Shown here in pieces: positions 11,459-20,915 of a DNA stretch of 64,000 nt (position 1 is the stretch's first letter; every line of letters begins with the position of its first letter). The notes under the pieces were generated by a model, which was given only the letters and a program-made list of their open reading frames with translations, did not search any database and was not told where the DNA came from. The DNA comes from Pholiota molesta. Lineage: Eukaryota > Basidiomycota > Agaricomycetes > Agaricales > Strophariaceae. The position numbers and the translations under genes are program-made. The DNA lies in the NCBI GenBank assembly GCA_014925825.1, contig JACGCK010000035.1, positions 186,001 to 250,000 of the forward strand. The letters run 5' to 3'.

Positions 11459-13229
11459 ATGGCCAAAAGAAAAAAAGGTCAGCATCAGCCCCATCCGCAG
11501 CCCTAGTTTCACACCTGGAACTGGGCTTTCTGAAGGCCGTTTACCTCGGTTCAAATAAGATGTTAACAAGCCTTCTCTTTAGGTGATGCCATACAAGCTG
11601 CGCCCGCCGTCGTCGTTATCGAACGCCAGGTGCGTTTTTTATGTCCCCCTTTCGGCTCGCAATGCTAATGCAACCACAAATTACGCCCCGCTAGACAAGG
11701 TCTGGGCGCGCGTACTGTATCTGGGATGCAATTATCGAATGCCCGGCAGATTTTGACTACGCCGCACTTCTGCAGCAGTCATGCGCACGCGAACTTGAGG
11801 ACCTCCTGGATGACGACAATGAAGCACATTCTCCCATCGCCAAAGGACCAAGCGGGCCTCTCAACGGCACCTTTGACGAACGCACTACGGCCTCTGCACC
11901 TATAATCTCTATCAATGCGCCATGCCCTCTGTCGCATCCTGAGAGCCAACCATCATCTTCCAGGAAACGATGCAACCAAGAGCTCGGCCAGCCAACAAGG
12001 CTTGAACAAGACGTTCACGAATCTTCGCATGCAAATCGTCGGAGAAAGCGCCGCCGACAAGACATAAAAAGACAGCTTGGCCAGCTCCCAACCTCCACCA
12101 GCGGCGCCCATGTTGCATCAGCTGCGCACATGCCCCTGTCTCTTGATTGCAGCAAGCTCCCCGCAACCGTAGGCGCTTATGGCGCCAAACATTCAAAGCT
12201 GCACGATGCTGAGACGCCCTACACAAAGGACCAGCTCATCAACGAGCTTGGCTTCACCCACGTTCCGTGGGATGGTCGGTAAGCACCCTCGCTATTTCTC
12301 CGCCTGCTCCAAGCTTTAACCCGCTTATGCCCCTCCTAGAAAATCAATGGTCGCAGTTGACTCGCAGAAGCGAATCTGCATGGCCTTTGTCGGGCATCCA
12401 GGGGATGCTGCATATCTGAAATCCTGCGACACCGTCTACGATCTTATGCAGCAGGCCAAGTCGAAATCAAACCTTGCCAAATGCACAAAGCCCCATACTC
12501 GCGGCCGTTTTACCGTGCTCAACGCCGGCGTAGTCCATGGAAAAGGAACCTCATATCCGATGAACAGGAATAACAAGGAATACAACAACCTTGTTGCGGA
12601 GCTGCTCGCCAACAGCCATCTTCAACGCATCGCCTCATTTGCTAGCAGTAAGATGCCTCCTATGGATGCAACTGCTGCCTTCTGACAGACCTTCCTTAGC
12701 CTCGTTCGCTGCATACAGCAAGAATTTATTCAGTTACTACAAAGAGAAGCTTGACTCTCTCTTCTCCAACATGCCAGGCCTCAAACAAATTTTTCCTGCC
12801 CACATCAGCGTGTATCCAAGTGCCGCCTTCAACTTTGGTCCCAATGTTCAGACGTTCAAACATCGCGACATCAAGAACTGCCCGTTTGGGTGGTGTGCCG
12901 TTCAAGCGCTGGGCAACTTTGATCCTACGAAAGGTGGCCACCTCATATTGTGGGAGGCACGCCTTGTTGTGGAATTTCCTCCAGGATCACTTATCCTCAT
13001 TCCTTCGGCAACTATTACACATTCAAACACGCCGGTCGCTGCTGGAGATTCGCGTGCATCGTTCACGCAATACGCACCAGGGGATTTGTTCCGCTATGTC
13101 GATTATGGATTTCGCTTAGAGAAGGAGCTCAAGGACAAAGACCCCGAACATTTCGAAAGAGTAATGAAAGAGCGACCTGACAATTGGAGGGCAGGGTTGG
13201 ATTTATTGCAGAAGGTAAAGGACAATTAA
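11459..13229 (+). CDS. TET/JBP-type 2OG-Fe(II) DNA dioxygenase
   Basis: Five exons join in phase (11459-11477, 11583-11629, 11695-12278, 12340-12647, 12700-13229), giving 495 residues. The C-terminal domain matches the fungal TET/JBP family. It has the iron ligands H374 and D376 in FKHRD, a glycine-rich turn (TKGGHL, about 397-401), the distal ligand H427 in SATITHSNTP, and R438 in SRASFTQY for binding 2-oxoglutarate. The family oxidises 5-methylpyrimidines in DNA. All catalytic residues are present, so I infer an active enzyme acting in the nucleus on 5-methylcytosine. The N-terminal 200 residues are poorly conserved, with a basic RRRKRRRQ segment near residue 140 that could serve nuclear import or DNA contact. 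A tyrosine recombinase gene starts 166 bp downstream in the same direction. Confidence 0.92.
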
Positions 13230-13338
13230 AAGTAATCACCGCGCACATTGCTGCATGAGGTGCTGCCTCGCATCTGCCTTGAAAATTTTAGCCACTTATG
13301 TGAGACTGCCCCTGCTTGCTACCCCTTTTTTTTGCAAA

Positions 13339-13346
13339 TATATAAG
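13339..13346 (+). promoter_or_regulatory. TATA box of the recombinase gene
   Basis: TATATAAG lies 49 bp before the ATG at 13395, inside the 166-bp gap after the TET/JBP gene. It indicates that the recombinase has its own core promoter. Confidence 0.5.
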
Positions 13347-13394
13347 ACCTCTTTCAAACCTCTACCTACCCCACCACTGCTAGACTTGCGAGCT

Positions 13395-15041
13395 ATGAAC
13401 CAACCTGAACAAAGGCTCTCTGGGCTGTACTTGGCACTCAATGAAGACTTGCCTGACAAGGAAGATGTTGATGATGACATCGAAGGAGAACAAGCGACCC
13501 TCCCTGATCTCGAAGATGATGATTTGAACAACACCTGCACTGGGGTTTCACCATGGAGAGACAACATTGCCAGCGCCTCCAAAGGTGTGTTGGATAGCAC
13601 AGATGGAGAATATCAGCGGTAAGCAGCTCAACTAGTTGCATTCAATGGTGTGAGTACTTATCAATGAGTTCCATGCAGACTTGCAAAGCAATGCGCCTCG
13701 TACCTTATTTCTGTCAACCTCATCCAGAAGTCTGAAGATTTCCTGTCGAAAAAGCCATCCAAGGATGCACCACTGTTTATTATTGCATTTATCATGTACA
13801 AGTAAGCTGAGCACTTGATGTATTTGCTCAGCTTGTGCTCAGCCTTATATTTGTTTCAGATGCGATGAACTCGAACTTCATGGCGGTCGAAAGCCGAAGG
13901 GCACTCAAATTCAAAGCCTCTCTTATGCTCAAAAAATTCGTGCCTCCATGACTCACGTCTTTGGCCGCATTTTTGAACTTGGGCATGTTGCATGGCATGT
14001 TGATGAAGATACAGGCCACACGTATGGAAATCCCTCAATTTCAGAGAAGGTATCATCCTACATGCTAGGTCTTCAGCATCGAAAGGTTCGGGCTGGAGAA
14101 GCACCAACTAGTGCGCGTGCAGTGACCTCTGTGAGTTGAATTTTGAAGCAAGTTTTGTGACCAGCATAACTGCAGAGCTGATATGGTTGCAGGCCATCCT
14201 CGAACGACTTTACGAGTTTAACCATCTTGAAGAACATGCACCAACACTTCAATCTGAGTCAAAGAAAGACAGAGAGCTGCACCGGTGGGGAGGGCCGATG
14301 GCTCGTCGTGAGTTGGAAGCCATCTACACGGTTGCGTTTATCTGTCTTCTTCGATCTGATGAAGTATTGAAGATCAAGCATGAGCATATTGAAATTGATG
14401 ACGAAAACGAGACCATCACCCTGACTCTTCGCTTTCGAAAAACACAACAGAGTGGAGGTCTGCATCTATACCCATTTTTTCATCCATCCAAATTTCTGAC
14501 TCTGGTATTTCAGGTATCAGGCCCTTTGTCCTTTACCCTTTGCGTGTTGAAGAGGCCCACCTTTGTCCCGTTCGAGCACTGTCACGGTGGATTGAACTCA
14601 GCAGATTTAGCACTGGATACGTCTTTCGAAAGATTGCAGCTGGTGACAGGCCCTCTTCCAATGAAGAAGCATCATTGGTATGCAATCAGCATGTGCTATG
14701 TTCAGTTTGTATCAAGCTAATGAATTGCACTGTAGACATCAGAACAGTTCCTTGAGATGTTTAGGAACAACTTACTCGATGTCAAGCTTGATCCCATACC
14801 ATACGGCACACATTCTTTCCGTCGTGGAGGTTGTCAGCACCTAGCAACAGACTGGCGATGGCCAATACGGGATGTTTGCGAGTGGGGTGGCTGGAGCACC
14901 GAGTTTTCAAGCATGACGATTGTTAAGTATTTGATTTCATTGAACGATGATCCACGGCACAAACGTGAGGACTTCTTGAATCCTAACCTTCGTCCTGTTG
15001 TTAAATGCTTCAGCTGTGGACGTACATGTGGATGCAGCTAG
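13395..15041 (+). CDS. Tyrosine recombinase, Crypton-like
   Basis: Six exons join in phase (13395-13618, 13679-13801, 13860-14130, 14193-14457, 14514-14677, 14736-15041), giving 450 residues. The C-terminal half is a tyrosine-recombinase catalytic domain. It has R260 in FICLLRSDEVL, the beta-hairpin lysine in FRKTQQSGG, H375 and R378 in GTHSFRRGG, W402 in WGGWS, and the nucleophile Y414 in IVKYL. The N-terminal third is acidic and should form the core-binding region. The protein ends in a small Cys cluster (CFSCGRTCGC). Such enzymes cut and rejoin DNA through a phosphotyrosine and move Crypton DNA transposons without target duplication. It has no reverse transcriptase partner of its own; the Ngaro recombinase at 20.9-22.3 kb is a different lineage. 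All catalytic residues are intact. Confidence 0.85.
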
Positions 15042-15127
15042 ATTATTTTCTCAATACAATTCTAAATTCTCAAGTCAAACATAGATATATTGAAAGCCAC
15101 TAAATAAAAGGATCTAACGAAAAGCTA

Positions 15128-16863
15128 CTAACTATCATTGTCCTCGTCATCCCCATCGATGTATTCAAAGTTCTTAAGCCTGCAGTAATGCTTTGCGATG
15201 TCAGAAGGCCTAGTCTTTGTTACATACTTCTTCCCTCGTCTGTAACTAAATTCCTTATCGAAGTTAGATCCGTATTCAGCCTTTGCAGCTTGTGCGAGGT
15301 CGTTGATCCTTTGCACTCGAAGCTTGGCCAGATGAGCGAGGGTTTTGGTGTAAGTGAGAGGTTCCCCGTCTTCGTCAACGTTCTTGCTGTAGAATTCGTT
15401 GAGGGAGGCGCAGCTTCGTAAAGCTTGGACAAGGATCTAAGACAAGTCAGCTAAGCGCGGCAAAAATAAAACGCCAAATTAACATACACGGCATTGGAAG
15501 TGTTTCCCTTTGAGGCGTTCCCATTGCTTCTTTGCAACACCGCCTGCCCTTGGAGAATACACTTTCTTCCAGTAGACGATGGGGATGTGATAGCCCTTGA
15601 TTACCAGATGGGAATAATTCCGCCAATATCTGCTGTCTTCGTCCCACATCGCATTGAGAAGCTCGAAGTTGTTGGCAAAAGATGAGGCAGGGGATGGTGG
15701 TATGTCATCTTCTGTGAAGGTAAGAACGAAATTGTTGGCCATGTTGAGAGAATACGTTTTGCATGGGACTGGAACAGTGGTTGAGGCTGGGGCCGAGGTG
15801 TCGACCAGGGCTGGGATGTTTATTGGAAAGTTGCCACGCAAGTCGCCATGTGCAGTGTCCAGGTTGTCCTCGGCGTCGGCTGGTGCCATCGTGGCTTCAG
15901 AAACACTGGGAGCAACAGACTGTGCGGCGGTGTTGGGCTCGTTGCTGGAGGCACGAAGCAACAACTTTTGAAGGGCTTCATTGGCGGCATCTATGCCTTC
16001 CTTGAGTTCGGCAGTGGCTGGCTGAAAGAGAGCGGTAGGGGATTAGAATAGAGCACAAAGAACCAAACGTTGCATATTTCATACCTTTCCTGCTTCCGCT
16101 TTCAAGCGTGCAGTGGCCATTTCCATCCTTGTGTCCTTTGGGTAGTAAGGATATTTTTTGCCGATCTTTGAGACCTACGCAGCGATGACGAAAATCAGCG
16201 GGAATCACATAGGCATACATGAGATTACGTACAAAAGCAAGAAGCTGCTCATGTCGCTCCTGGTTAAAGCGCCTAGTAGGAGCTGCTGTTGACAGCAGCG
16301 AGGATCCAACCATCAAAGGCTGTGCGTCGGCAAGATTGAAGAGCATTTCGCGGCGCAAAACAGATTTCTTCGCCGATGATTTCTTCGTGGACGCGGGTGC
16401 GAGAGCTTTGACAGCTTGGGGGCCAAGGTGAGCTCTATACGTGGAAGGCTTAAGTCTGTGAAGGGAAGTTAGTGCATGCCCAGCTTTCACAGAAAGGCAA
16501 CTCACTGCTCCCATGCCATCCTATCTGCACTAAATGCCCTCAGCCTCCCTCGTAGCACGGCCTTCGTCCCCGTGCACTGCAGCTCAAATAATTTGCAGAG
16601 CTGCTTCAATCGGGGGTGGTTGACTGCTTTGCCTTCACTATAGACGGGGCATCAGAAATGTAGAGCAATAACAAATATGAAGCTTACATGTATATGTACA
16701 TCGCTTTGAAACCACCGTTGTTGCAGCCGACTGGCAAAAGAACCTGTCGACCAGCATTGATAGCTTCCGTATCGATATAATCCATGTCCATGGCATGGTT
16801 GGCTGTGTCCCCTAGTACCGCGTTGGTGGTGTTGGTGGTGGCATCAATCTTGTCCACATCCAT
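15128..16863 (-). CDS. SAP-motif protein, likely DNA-binding partner
   Basis: Six minus-strand exons join in phase: 16688-16863, 16506-16637, 16233-16455, 16085-16174, 15488-16021 and 15128-15436. They give 487 residues from the ATG at 16863. Residues about 65-94 read as a SAP motif (LKQLCKLFEL, TGTKAVLRGRL), a helix-turn-helix known to bind AT-rich DNA. A basic KKSSAKKS segment follows, then a linker, and a conserved-looking C-terminal region with WDEDSRYWRNYSHLV and the YYPKDTRME exon. The frame is open further upstream to 17448, including a possible membrane segment, so the true start is uncertain. It converges with the recombinase gene, with 86 bp between stops. I infer a nuclear partner of the recombinase or of the dioxygenase. 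Confidence 0.7.
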
Positions 16864-17476
16864 AGCCTCGGTGCGGTGGCGGTTGTGGTCATCGTTGTCG
16901 TTGTCATCGTTGTCGTTGCCGTCGCGATCGTGGTCGTGATCACGGTCTCTCGCACCATCGTAGGAGATGAAGTTGAGGGCCTCAGTGTTGTTGTAGAGCA
17001 TGATTGCGTACCAAACGATGATGGCGACGAGGACGATGACAAGAGCGGCGGCTATGAGAACGCTGCAGAAGTGGAGACAATGGAGAGCAGCCTGAGAGGG
17101 ATCACTGCCAAGCAGCAGCCACTGCTGGACATAGTCTCGGATGGCCCCTAGGATGGCGCCACAGTTTCGGAGAACCCGATCGACACTAGAACTTAGAGGC
17201 GGGGATGTTAGCACGGCGAAACGCAGCAATATAATAGCAACATGACCAAAAAAGGCTAATGGGTGGCAGGGACGCCGATGGCGGCGCGCTCTAGAGAGGG
17301 GGGGGACGACGGAGGCGGGATTCAACAAGCGACAACGGCCGCAAACCTGAGTGACGGACAGGGCCCCGTCAAGTACAGTCCGGAGAACATGAAACGTTCC
17401 CTGGGAGTGACAGCGAGAGTCACCCGCGCGCCAACGGGCGTGACGCACGTGCCGCCGAACGTTTTTCTCCCGAGAG
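16864..17476. other. Upstream region of SAP gene, disrupted by retroelement
   Basis: A minus-strand frame stays open from 17448 into the SAP gene and includes a hydrophobic run and a His/Asp/Asn repeat (about 16870-16960) encoded by GTC/GTT-type triplets. Whether this is coding is unclear. The Ngaro repeat A1 begins at 17477 and cuts off anything further upstream. Confidence 0.35.
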
Positions 17477-17625
17477 AAGCTAGATTAGAACAGAGAAAAA
17501 TCAAGTCACTCTGTGAGCTCAGTCACATGTCACAGATGTTGAAAATTGGGACTGAGCACGTGAGAGTTACTTGAGTTTTTCTCTTCTGCTCTTCCACCTC
17601 AAAGTGTCGAGGAAAATTTTTCAGA
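17477..17625 (+). repeat. Split direct repeat A1 (149 bp)
   Basis: Identical by eye to 22701-22849. It begins AAGCTAGATTAGAACAG and ends AATTTTTCAGA. It forms the 5' end of the retroelement. Confidence 0.95.
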
Positions 17626-17697
17626 GCAGAATTTCATCGATTTATTCTCTTAAAATCGTCATTATCCAATCCTCGTTCTTCGACATCGCTTTCTACA

Positions 17698-18990
17698 ATG
17701 GCGCAGCAAGATTCTCCTCCTCCCGCCGTCACCGGGAACCCGGTTCCTGCTCCTTTAAGCGAGAATGATCCAATCAACACCGAGGAATCCGGGGAAGCTT
17801 CTGGTGGCGTGCCTGGGCCTGCGTCCGCCGAGGCCGGGGGTGGTCAGGTGGTATCTGTTGGTGCCACGGGCGCTTCTCAAGCTGAAGTTGGTCCTCACGC
17901 TCCTCCACCTCCTGCCGTTTCTCGCGAGCCCTCTCCAGATCACATCGACGACCATGAGAATCAGGATGACTACGTTACTCAGGTCCTTGCTGGATTCTCG
18001 CTCCTTTCTTCCCACCAACGCGACCAGGTCGTTCGCGCCATCAACCCCAAGGCGATCAGCTCTGACTTGGCAGCCCTGGCCGTGAAGGTGGACTCTTCCC
18101 CGGTTTTATTTTCCGAGGAGACGGAGCGTCCCGCGCCTTCAACCGTTGGCGAGCACAAGTTTGGAGTTCATCCGGAAATCGTGAAACTCGCGCAGTGCAA
18201 GCAACACCTTCCTCTTTCCCTTTTCCTCTACAAATCTCAAAAGGAATTATTCTTGAAACCTTCTCTCACCCGCGAGCAGCTCATCATCAATGGATCCAAG
18301 GTCTATCTCATCAAGCTCGACCAATTCCCCGATGAGAGTAGGATGGATTACATGGATTGGACCGAGGCTTGGGGCAACTACCTCGAGTTTCTGAAGGCGA
18401 GGGCTTCCGACGCTGTTTTCCAGCGCTGGCTGAAGCACTACAAATTCCTCTCCGGTCACCAGGAACTTCGGGTGAATTTCGCCGCCATTCTGCGTTTCGA
18501 CATCGAGCAGCGCCGCGAATACGCCGCGCTTCCAACTATTTACGATGAAGCCGCTTATCTTCGGAGGTTTCAAGAAATCAAGGATGTGATCCTGCGTGAG
18601 GAGCTTGCCGTTTGGAAGCAGGCTGTAGAGTCTGGCTCTCGCGGGGCTTCTGGTGGTCGCTATGAGCCTTATCCTTCTTCGTCCGATGGTACTCGTTCGC
18701 CCTTTCCGAAAGGCAGTGGGAGCAAATCCGGCGGTCCCATCTGCCTGTGCTGTGGCCGGACCGGACATCGAATCCACGATTGCAAGGAGAGCAAGAACGA
18801 ATGCGGCGAGGACGTTGCATGCAAATTCGCCGACAAGAAGCTTATCTCCGTCTCTTCCGGGACGCCAGTCTGCATCGCTTGGAACCTCGGGGGTTCCAAG
18901 CGTTGTCAACACAAGAACTGCATGTTCCAGCATCTCTGCTCCTTGTGTGGTCTCCGCTCCCATTTCGCATGCTCTCGCACCTGTATCTGA
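17698..18990 (+). CDS. Gag-like protein of the Ngaro element
   Basis: This uninterrupted 430-residue frame begins 72 bp after repeat A1. The first 110 residues are Pro/Gly/Ala/Glu-rich and disordered. A middle region (about 150-310) has the helical, charged look of a capsid-like domain. A CCHC zinc knuckle (CLCCGRTGHRIHDC, about residues 349-362) and a second Cys/His cluster up to the C-terminus (HLCSLCGLRSHFACSRTC) should bind nucleic acid. The RT frame overlaps its 3' end in the +1 frame. Confidence 0.85.
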   Translation: MAQQDSPPPAVTGNPVPAPLSENDPINTEESGEASGGVPGPASAEAGGGQVVSVGATGASQAEVGPHAPPPPAVSREPSPDHIDDHENQDDYVTQVLAGFSLLSSHQRDQVVRAINPKAISSDLAALAVKVDSSPVLFSEETERPAPSTVGEHKFGVHPEIVKLAQCKQHLPLSLFLYKSQKELFLKPSLTREQLIINGSKVYLIKLDQFPDESRMDYMDWTEAWGNYLEFLKARASDAVFQRWLKHYKFLSGHQELRVNFAAILRFDIEQRREYAALPTIYDEAAYLRRFQEIKDVILREELAVWKQAVESGSRGASGGRYEPYPSSSDGTRSPFPKGSGSKSGGPICLCCGRTGHRIHDCKESKNECGEDVACKFADKKLISVSSGTPVCIAWNLGGSKRCQHKNCMFQHLCSLCGLRSHFACSRTCI

Positions 18991-20915
18991 GACGGTTGCG
19001 GCTAATTTGCAGCATTCCGTTGGCAGTACCGATGTTCCTTTTTCTCAACAAGATTTGCATGTGTCGCTGCGCGATCGCGTTGTCACTCCTTATAATCCGG
19101 CGGCCTTCCAATCATTTATCGACAGGTTCGATTCTTTACGCGTCAAATATCCCTTTCTTGTTCGAAAACTTTCTATCGGTTTTCGTTTGGGCGATCTCCG
19201 TCCTTTGACAGAGACATTCACACCACCAAATCATCCTTCCGCCTCCACCTACTCCTCTGCTGTTCTCGACTACTTAAAATCTGAGGTCGAGAAGGGGCGT
19301 ATGTCTGGTCCATTTACCAAGACCCAGCTCGAGGAGATTTTGGGCGGACCCTTCCGTTCTTCTCCAATTCAAGTGGTGGCCAAATTCGACACTGATGGAA
19401 ACCTTACGAAAACTCGCATGGCCATCAATCTATCTTTCCGGGACGGTTCTGGTGTCTCTGTGAATGATATGATTGATTCCGATGATTTTCCTACGAAGTG
19501 GGGTACCGCTTCTGAGGTGGAGATCATTGTGAGTTGTTTTCTATTTTCCTTGCTGTTTGGCCTTTGCCGCAGTATTTCTAGGGTTCGCCTTTGCGTTCTC
19601 TTTTCCCCCATGCCTTTGCGTGGTTATTTCCTCCTTCATTGAAGGTTGCGCTATTTTCATTTTGGCCTTTGGCTTTGTTGCAGCCAGTTTCGCTCATGTG
19701 TTTTCTTCTTTTGCTTAGGTGGCTTCCGCTCCGCCTGGCGCACAGGCTGCTACACTCGACGTTGAAGCTGCTTTTCGTACCGTGCCCGTTCACCCAGTCC
19801 ACAAGGCTTACACTGTGGTGAGTTTTGAGGGCATGTTTTGGTTGGACCATGGCCATCCTTTTGGTTGTACATCTTCGACTGGCAATCATGGCGAAGTTGG
19901 TGACTTCACTGAGGATTGTTGGGCGGAATTGGAGGTCGGACCTGTTAGAAAATGGGTCGACGATTTCGTTGTTTTCAGATTCCCAATTTCTGGGGATGGG
20001 TCGTTGGGCGATCCCTATCTTTATCTTTATGATAGAGAGTCAATGTTGGCTAAAATCGAGTCGTTGGGCATTCCCTGGCACAAGTCAAAGGGCCAGGACT
20101 TTGATTCCTCTTTTGTTTATCTCGGTTTTCATTGGGATCTTGCTTCAAAGACTGTTTCCTTAACTGACGAAAAGCGTTTGAAGTTCAAAGGCAGAGTCGA
20201 TGATTTCTTGCGTCTTTACGAGAATTCACAGGCTCCCATCGACGCAATCTTGTCCTTGAATGGTTCTCTATCACACATTGCCTTTGTCTATCCTCGTGGC
20301 CGCTCCTTTCTACCCAACATTTCCGCTTTCGCCTCATCCTTCCCTTCCAACTTCCATCATCGCTATCCTCCCAAGTCAGTAATTTCGGACCTCAAGTGGT
20401 GGTCGCGCACTCTCGCCATTTCGGATTGGAAACGTTCTCTTTGACCTCGCTTGCCGGTTCAGGATATTGGTCTTTTCGTCGATGCTTCCACTTCCTGGGG
20501 TATCGGCCTTATTTTGGGTTCCGGGGCAGGTTGGGATGCTTGGGCATTAACGGACAAGCCTTGCAGTCCATTCCAGCACATTGGTTGGCTCGAGGCAGTA
20601 GCTGTTGAGTTGGCTCTGCATGTTCTCGTGGCACGCGGTGTCCATTCTTCCCATATTCTCATTTACAGTGACAATCAAGGTGTCATTGGGGCCTGGAATC
20701 GCGGCCGTGGTCGCAATCCAGAAATTAATCTTTCCATCCGTCGGGCAGAGCTCTTGGCTCATGAACATGCCATCGCGCTCTCCTTTAATTTCGTCGATTC
20801 CGAAGACAATTTGGCAGATCCAATCTCTCGCGGTATTTTGGGTCCTGTCGAGCAACATCTTGCATCTTCGTTCCCTCTTCCGGTCGACCTTCGTCCATTC
20901 TTACGTCATGTCTGA
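18653..20915 (+). pseudogene. Reverse transcriptase-RNase H of the Ngaro element, one stop
   Basis: The frame is open from before 18653, overlapping gag in the +1 frame. RT motifs follow: VVAKFDTDGNL and MAINLS, then, after an intron at 19529-19718 (GTGAGT to TTAG, in phase), the motif A aspartate in ATLDVEAAF and the motif C aspartates in WVDDFVVF. A TGA at 20442-20444 interrupts the frame. The same frame then continues with RNase H: GLFVDASTSW, the glutamate in GWLEAVAVEL, and LIYSDNQGVIGAW. It stops at 20913-20915. The single stop could be a nonsense mutation or a readthrough site. How RT is translated (frameshift or separate start) is not visible. Confidence 0.8.

Larger units (their letters stand above)
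11459..16863. mobile_element. Possible Crypton-like element carrying TET/JBP
   Basis: Three intact genes are packed into 5.4 kb with gaps of 166 and 86 bp: TET/JBP dioxygenase, tyrosine recombinase and SAP-motif protein. The grouping and the recombinase suggest one mobile unit. No terminal repeats were found, and Crypton ends are only short direct repeats, so the limits given are simply the gene limits. Confidence 0.4.

Noticed and set aside
11459..13229. Assignment of the dioxygenase gene to a KDZ transposon
   Set aside because: No KDZ transposase is in the window; the nearest transposase is Plavaka, more than 1 kb away and beyond a histone pseudogene.
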